From Metamycoplasma equirhinis (GTDB taxonomy: Bacteria > Bacillota_I > Bacilli_A > Mycoplasmatales > Metamycoplasmataceae), in NCBI RefSeq assembly GCF_006385185.1, contig NZ_VFIX01000002.1, forward strand, positions 1 through 64,000: a DNA stretch of 64,000 nt. The letters are read 5' to 3'. A model generated the notes under the pieces. The model saw only the letters and a program-made list of their open reading frames with translations. It was not told where the DNA came from and searched no databases. Positions 57,768 through 64,000 of the stretch are shown piece by piece; position 1 is the stretch's first letter; each line of letters starts with the position of its first letter. A program made the translations under genes and the position numbers.

Positions 57768-59073
57768 TATTGACGCTGCAATTAAAAATTTACAAAATGA
57801 CAAAAATAATGCAATATCACACGTATTTTTTAACGCTAAACTAAATAATTTTGGACCTTTAAAAAATAAAATTTTCACTATTAAAGATAATTATGCTGAT
57901 GTAAACGTAACTGCTTGCGGTTCTAGCAAAATTTTAGAGGCTTTTAAACCTCAATATAAAGCTACTGTTATAAACCTGCTAGAAAACGCTGGCGCCACTT
58001 GTGTAGCAAGAACTAATTTGGATGAATTTGGTTTAGGCGGTTCGGGAGAATACTCAGCTTTTGGATTAATTAAAAACCCATTAAATAGTGATTATTTAGT
58101 TGGCGGTTCTTCTTCGGGCGCCGCTGCGACTTTTAGCAAACAAATTGATTTTGCAATTGGCTCTGATACGGGCGATTCCGTTCGTAAACCAGCTTCAAAT
58201 ATTGGTGAGGTTGGTTTTAAACCTAGCTACGGCGCAATTAGCCGCTATGGACAATTTGCTTTTGCAACTTCGCTAGATACGGTGGCATATTTTACGCATA
58301 ATGTGCAAGATGCAATTTTGCTTTCAAGTGTTTTATATAAGCAAGATTTAGAACATGATCTAACGTCAATTAATCTTGCCTTTGACTATGAAAGCGTCAA
58401 ACTTAAGGTGCCTAAAACTATTGCATATTTAGATTGCTTTAGCGAACTTAGTGATTGTGTTAAAAAGTCATATCATGATTTACTTGATAAATTAGCTTTA
58501 AGAGGCATAACCCTAATCAAAATTACTCCCAACATTAAATTATTAAAATCAATTGATGTTTTATACAAAATTATTGCCTTCTCAGAAGCTTCATCTAACT
58601 TAGCAAATCTTACTGGCACACATTTTGGTAATCGAATTGTTGGAAAATCTTGAGAAGAAAGTTATATTAAAACAAGAAGCCAAAATCTAGGCAAAATGGT
58701 TCAATCAAGATTAATATTGGGTTCACATTTTTTACAAAAAGAAAACCAAATTAAATATTTCGTTAAGGCAAAAAAAATGCGTCGTTATTTAATTGATTAT
58801 TTCACAAAAATTCATGAAAGTGCCGATTGCTTTATTTATCCCGCTTCAAATAATTCAGCACCATTAATTGGAAAAGAATATAAGCGATCATATATGGATT
58901 ACATTTTGACTTATGGAAACTTAGTTGGTAATCCCTCTTTGACTATGAAGTTAGATTCTGATTCAAACAATATGCCCTTTAATATTGCTATTGATAGCAA
59001 AATATATCAAGATACTAATTTATTTTCATTTGCACTATATTTAGAAAAAATAATCGGAGGCAAAAATGAATAA
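57757..59073 (+). CDS. gatA: Glutamyl/aspartyl-tRNA amidotransferase subunit A
   Basis: 438-aa amidase-signature subunit that releases ammonia from glutamine to convert Glu-tRNA(Gln) to Gln-tRNA(Gln). The catalytic Lys is in FTIKDNY, the cis-Ser in VGGSSSGAAATF and the nucleophile Ser in GSDTGDSVRKPAS, where Asp replaces the usual second Gly. The ~440-aa length is below the ~485-aa norm because the C-terminal part is short, as in other mycoplasmas. One TGA is Trp. Overlaps at both ends indicate the gatCAB operon. Confidence 0.94.
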
Positions 59074-60481
59074 AGAATGAGAAATGGTTATTGGCATTGA
59101 AATCCATCTTGAATTAAATACTAAAACTAAAATGTTTTCTCCGGTTGAAAATTCATTTGATAAAGAGGCGAATACTTTGGTTTCAAATATTGATTTGGCA
59201 TATCCGGGTGCCTTGCCACTAGTTAATTCAGCAGCAATAATAAAAGGAATTAAATTAGCTAAGGCATTAAATATGAAAATTGATAAACTAATAAGATTTG
59301 ACCGTAAAAATTATTTTTATCCCGATCTAACTAAAGGCTATCAAATTACTCAACAATTTAATCCTATTGGTAAGGATGGAAGCATTAAAATCAAAGTTGA
59401 TAACGAATGGAAAACTATTTCAATTGAAAGAATTCATCTTGAAGAAGACACTGCGAAATCATTACACGAAAATGATCATACTATGCTAAATTACAACCGT
59501 GCCGGAGTTCCATTGATTGAAATAGTTTCTAACCCAGTTATACATAGTGCTAAAGAAGCTGTGGCGTATGTTGAAGCAATTAGACAAATGGCTTTATGCT
59601 TAAATATTAGTGACGCAAAAATGAATGAAGGTAGTTTGCGTACAGATGTTAATATTTCAGTGAGAAAAATAAATAGTAAAAATTTAAACACAAGAGTTGA
59701 AATTAAAAATTTAAATTCATTAGCAAATGTTGAAAAATCAATAAATTATGAAGCACAATATCAAATTGAATGCTATGAAGCTAATAAAACTTTTCTACAA
59801 TCAACAAAACGTTTTGATGAAAGTAGTGGCAAAACAGTTTTAATGCGCTCTAAAAGTGATGCTGTTGATTATAGATATTTTCCCGATCCAAACATTCCAT
59901 ACATCCAATTAACTGATGAATTAATAACCAATACTTTAATTGAAGAAATTCCATATGAAAAAGAGCAAAGATATTTTAAAAATGGGCTAAATTCAATTCA
60001 AATTTCACAGCTGCTAAATAATATTGAATATGCTAATTACTTTGACAAAATTAATTCTTATGACATCAAAAAGTCAGCAAATATTTTCTTTTCAGACATT
60101 GTTTCTTATTTAAACCAAAATAATAAATTAATTAATGAATTGAAATTTTTACCTGAAGATGCAACACAGCTAATTAATTACGTAATTGCGGATAAAATTA
60201 ATAAATCAAATATTAAAAGAATTATTGAATTAAAAGATAAAAATGCAGAAAAAAATTTAACTTTCCTTATAAGGGATAATAACTTATTTGAAGAAATTCA
60301 AGAAATTTCAATTGATAAAATTATTGACGAAATATTTTTAGAAAACCCATCACTTTCAAACGAAATTATCAAAAATAAAGACCGCTCATTGAAATTTATT
60401 ATAGGACAAGTCATGAAAAAATCAAAAGGTAAGGCAAATGTAATAGAATTAAATAAAAAACTATTAGAAAGGTTTAAATAA
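59066..60481 (+). CDS. gatB: Glutamyl/aspartyl-tRNA amidotransferase subunit B
   Basis: 471-aa kinase-like subunit that activates the tRNA-bound glutamate and binds tRNA. EIHLELNTKTKMFSP (family EvHvqL.T.tK.Fs), PDLTKGYQITQQFNPI, HLEEDTAKSLH and NYNRAGVPLIEIVS are intact. It continues through the helical and YqeY tail. The ATG at 59066 has GGAGG and MNKEWEM as N-terminus, with TGA Trp. Its TAA overlaps the start of the next gene (TAATG). Confidence 0.96.
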
Positions 60482-61593
60482 TGTTTAATCAAAACGATCA
60501 AAATAACATAGGCGGATGAGATAAAAATTCCAATAATAAAAAATCAAATAATCGCCCTTCCGTAGTTGAATCGCAAATTGTTACTAACAAAAAAAAGAAT
60601 AACTTTTTTGTAAAAATCCTTAAATGAATTATTTATGGAATTTTATATGTTGCGATACCTAGATATTTAAGATCTTCAAAAACAAAAGGACGCGAAATTG
60701 TAGATAGCGCCTATGGTAAATTAAATTCAAACGAATTTGCATTTGTTCCTGCAGGATATGCAATGTATTTATTTTTATCATTTATTCCTGTGTCAATTTT
60801 GTTAATTGGAATTATTGGCTCTATTAGCGAACGTTATGAGGTTGTTTTAAAATTTATTATTTTAGGGCAAATAATTCCCGGTATTTCTGACATTGTACCT
60901 AAAATATCAGAAATATGAAAATCCGGAGCTGCGGGAGCAATTGGATTTACTCTTTTTGCATTTTCGATTATTTGATTAGCTTCAAAAGGATATTCAAAGT
61001 TTATTTTTTCAATTGATGCTTTATATCGTCACAATGCACAATTTAGAATGATCAAAACAAGAATTAAAGGGTTTATTTTAAGCTTAATAATTTCCGCTGG
61101 ATTGACAATTTTACTATTAGGATTAACAGCATTTTTTACATTTTTAATTGAACATGCAAAATTGGGTAATTTTGCTCCTTCATTAGATGCGATGACTAAA
61201 AAAAGTGATTTCAACTTGAGTTGAGAATTTGAGTTAGTTTATTGAGTAACAATTATTATTTTACTTCCTGTTGTGACTTATACTGCGTTTGTTTTATTCT
61301 TCACTTTTTCACCAAATTTTAAATTGAAATTTTCGCAGGCTCATCCCGGTGCTTTAATTAGTGCTGTTCCCACATCATTATTTATTTTACTATTTGGTTC
61401 ATTGACTTCATTAATTAGATATAGTAATTTTGGTGTTGTTGCTTCATTTATGTACATTATTTTATTTCTAAGTGTGACATCATATTTCATTTACATGGGT
61501 GTTATCGTTAATTCAAGTTTTTATCACACATTTATTAATTTGCCAACCGTAGAAAGAACACGTTGATTCAGAAGACCAAAACGTATCATTTAA
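60481..61593 (+). CDS. YihY/BrkB family membrane protein
   Basis: 370-aa protein with six hydrophobic segments preceded by an ~85-residue polar, Asn/Lys-rich cytoplasmic tail. Family features are the AYGKLNSNEFAFVPAGYAMY region before the first segment, FLSFIPVSILLIG, SKGYSKFIFSIDALYRH and the C-terminal IVNSSFYHTF. YihY/BrkB proteins were once called RNase BN; their function is still unclear. Many TGA codons are Trp. It is translationally coupled to gatB by TAATG. Confidence 0.82.
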
Positions 61594-61615
61594 TTTAATA
61601 TTTTAAATATTAAAA

Positions 61616-61621
61616 TATAAT
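61616..61621 (+). promoter_or_regulatory. -10 box of the FolT-like gene
   Basis: TATAAT 37 bases before the ATG at 61659; GAAAGG at 61646-61651. Confidence 0.5.
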
Positions 61622-61658
61622 TATAAATATCTTATTAATTAAATAGAAAGGCTGATTT

Positions 61659-62666
61659 ATGGAATCAAGAGTACCTGGTGGTCTTAAACATTACCTTAGG
61701 TGAGTAAGATCACAAACAAGCATTTCTTATCGCAAATGGAATTCAAAGCGAATTGCATTTGTCGGTGTGTTGATTGCAATTTCTGTCGTATTCTTTTTAA
61801 TTTCTGTACGTATTTTGCCAATAAGTGCATTGCCTAGCATCAAATTTGGTTTTATAGGTCTACCAATTAAAATTACAGGATTTATTTTTGGACCAATTGT
61901 TGGTTTTATTACAGGGATATTGGCTGATTTGATATCATTTGCTTTAGTTCCAACATATTATAATTTTTTATATACATTGGCGGTGGCAATTGCTGGATTT
62001 ATTCCTGGAATCGCCGCATATTACTTTTTCAACATTAATGAAATATTTTTCTCAAGAAAATATCGAATTTATAAATTTAATGAAATAATTAACTATTTTA
62101 AAATTCAGTATGATGAAGCGCTTTTGAAAGGAAATTCAGAAGATTTACAATATTTTTCAGAAAAAATTGCTTATTATGAAGTTAAAGTAATTATGCTTGA
62201 GAATAAACTAAAACCTTCAGCAATGCTTAATTTTAGTTTTATTTCAACTTTGGCAATGTTAGCAATTCAGGTTTTAATCATTTTAGTAATTTTTAGTAAA
62301 TTAGATAATTCAATTTTTGAACATAATCGCTTCATTAAAAACAAAAACTTTTACATTATTTTAACCTGTTCTGGTTTTGTTGGTATGGGAATATTTGTGA
62401 TTTTGTATCGTATATTTTTAAAGAAAAATTATCAAACATTTATTGAAGCAATGGCGATTATTGGTTTTTGTGTTATTTTAGAATTTATTAATGTTGTTAT
62501 TCTTTCATGAGCTGATACCGAAACACTTAAAACCGATTTTTGAGTAAATATTACCGGCCAAACAATTACTAGCCCGATAAAAATCTTTTTTAACCTTGCA
62601 ATTATTTTAGCTACTTATAAAATTGTAGCGCCTCTTGTAAGATCAAAAGAAGGTGATCGTTTCTAA
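61659..62666 (+). CDS. ECF transporter S component (FolT-like)
   Basis: 335-aa membrane protein, the substrate-binding part of an energy-coupling-factor vitamin transporter. VRILPISALPSIKFGFIGLP and ITGFIFGPIVGFITGILADL match the FolT-type S component (folate). Hydrophobic segments follow, split by an ~80-residue charged cytoplasmic insertion (about residues 130-185) that the standard ~180-aa S component lacks. TGA codons near 61701, 62508 and 62541 are Trp. Its stop overlaps the start of the next gene (TAATG). Folate is the likeliest substrate but not proven. Confidence 0.75.
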
Positions 62667-64000
62667 TGAAAAAAAATAATTTGCAAGCTTTGCGTATAAT
62701 CAACTTTAAGTTAGTTGATTTTGTTTCAAATTTATATAAATCATATATAAATAATCTTAATGTTTTCCTAAATTCCAACGGAATATTAGGTATTTTTTCT
62801 AATAATAGCGAAGAAAAAACTCGAATTTTTGAATGTTTAACAAATTACAAAATTAAGGCATCGCGCTATCAAGGACTTATAGAATTTGAAAATTCCGAAG
62901 GCGAATTTTTATCGATTCATAAAAATAACGATTACGTCAATAATTTGGCATATGGTTTTGATAATTCTACACTATTTGATAACAAAAGCGAAATTTCAAT
63001 TTTTGATTATTTAAGTAACTATTTAGAACAAAACGTTATAGTCGCAAACAAAAATGCTGAATTCATAAACAAATGAACTAAAGCTTTTAAAGATTATAAA
63101 ATTTTAATCAAAAATAAGCATGCTGCAATGCTATTGTCTTTGCAAAAAGAAATTTCACCACTGCTACAAATTTTAAACAAAAACTTCTATCATTTGATTT
63201 ATCACAATTTTAACATTGAAACCTTAACTTCAGAAATTAATGAAATTAATAAACAATTTTTTCAAATAATTAACGTATTTAGAACACACGAAAGTCTATT
63301 ATTTGATTTTATGAAATCTATTATTACTAAATTTGAAAATGGGTTTTCGTATTTACAAAAATCTGAGTATTTACACGCAAAGAAAAATTACGAATTAATA
63401 AAAAAAGAATACATTAATTCCCAAAAGCCAAATCAAAAGCGTCACGAACTTAAACGGGCATTTTTTGAACTTAAAATCAAAAACCTAGTGAAATATGTTG
63501 TTAAAAAATTTCGTCAATATAAGCATATTAGAAAAATTGAACACGACTTAATTAGAGAAAATAAAATCAACAAAATGAAATTGCGAACCGAAAAGGAAAT
63601 TTCATCATTTACATATTATTTTAAAAATTATGTTTTTAACAAAAAAACATTATCTTTTTTAAGTAAATATAAACTTCAACTAATTAAACTTGAAAGTGAT
63701 TCGCTTTTCAAAATTATGGAAGAAATTTATAATCTACGTTCAACAATAATAGTTGAACTTAATGTTATTTCACATAGTATTCCCCGTAAACAATATATGC
63801 AACAGGTAAAAAAAATTATCAATAATAGTTTTGACAACAATGCCCGTACATTTATCAAACGTTTTAATGATAATTCAAATACTGAATCAATTGCTACCAC
63901 CTTTAATGAACTAGTAGCAAAAGAATCAACTACCACAACGTATTTCATTGATATTCAAAATGTTATCGAAAAAATCAAGTTGGCTAAAAATGAGTATCTC
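62666..64000 (+). CDS. ABC-ATPase-like protein with degenerate P-loop (partial, runs off the window)
   Basis: At least 445 aa; the 3' end is outside the window. The first ~115 residues follow the ABC pattern: NLNVFLNSNGILGIF, then SNNSEEKT (45-52) where GPNGSGKT is expected, then YQGLIEF. LAYGFDNSTLFD sits where a Q-loop (yvfQnp) would be, with Asp for Gln. A very long Lys-rich helical stretch follows without signature or Walker B so far. Mycoplasma Opp ATPases have similar long insertions, so OppF-like is one option; a degenerate ECF-linked ATPase is another. It is coupled to the FolT-like gene by TAATG. Confidence 0.5.

Noticed and set aside
58174..58215. GSDTGDS in GatA as a damaged active site
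   Set aside because: The nucleophile Ser and the other triad residues are present, and I recall Asp at this place in other mycoplasma GatA proteins, so it is probably normal variation.

Overview
This window is about 64 kb of an AT-rich genome that reads TGA as tryptophan (genetic code 4). Almost every conserved protein here is only full length if TGA is decoded as Trp (for example DnaB, TsaD, GdpP, ParC, AtpA and both PepC proteins). With the lack of cell-wall genes, the AAKC-like and SSSC lipoboxes, a DUF31 (MIP-type) protease and an orphan 5S rRNA, this points to a mycoplasma, probably of the hominis group. I cannot name the species from sequence alone.

Layout. 1-125: 3' end of a 23S rRNA. 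322-3888: M42 aminopeptidase, then tsaE-tsaB-tsaD (tRNA t6A synthesis) and engB. 3936-10512: gdpP-rplI-dnaB, the same order as in Bacillus, then two YitT-type membrane proteins. 10544-12590: tsaC-rpiB facing fpg-smr across a 40-bp divergent promoter. 13039-14110: whiA and an unlinked 5S gene. 14337-19064: topoisomerase IV (parE-parC). 19112-24125: a 39-aa basic protein, a secreted Endonuclease-I-type lipoprotein, a decayed tail, and a 904-aa MIP-like serine-protease lipoprotein. 24327-26570: PepV-type dipeptidase and a lipid kinase. 26607-33580: the complete F1Fo ATP synthase operon on the minus strand. 33684-36004: CIRCE-controlled clpB and tRNA-Lys(CUU). 36212-37484: a decayed AAA/DUF4143 ATPase. 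37602-42753: PepC, an unusual ABC-F protein, RNase HIII and a HAD phosphatase. 42971-51728: a 2399-aa lipoprotein with a GDSL-like head, directly downstream of ktrB; ktrA diverges. 52632-57451: second PepC, acpS, plsC, scpAB and a pseudouridine synthase. 57465-60481: gatCAB. 60481-64000: YihY-like protein, FolT-like ECF S-component and the start of a degenerate ABC-ATPase-like protein.

How the genes fit together. The window carries all four t6A genes (tsaB, C, D, E). Its ATP synthase, gatCAB and chromosome-partition genes (parEC, scpAB, whiA) are housekeeping sets. GdpP (c-di-AMP hydrolase) and KtrAB (potassium uptake, a known c-di-AMP target in Firmicutes) may be functionally linked. Peptidases (M42, M20, two C1B) and surface lipoproteins (nuclease, MIP, giant GDSL-like) fit a parasite that lives on host peptides, nucleic acids and antibodies.

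Most notable observations: (1) an ABC-F protein in which every motif of one ATP site is intact and every motif of the other is degenerate, including a natural Glu-to-Gln change in Walker B2; (2) a giant GDSL-fold lipoprotein whose catalytic Ser and His are both replaced; (3) a recurrent TATAAT-(6-10 nt)-ATG arrangement implying leaderless mRNAs; (4) a 48-bp palindromic repeat family.
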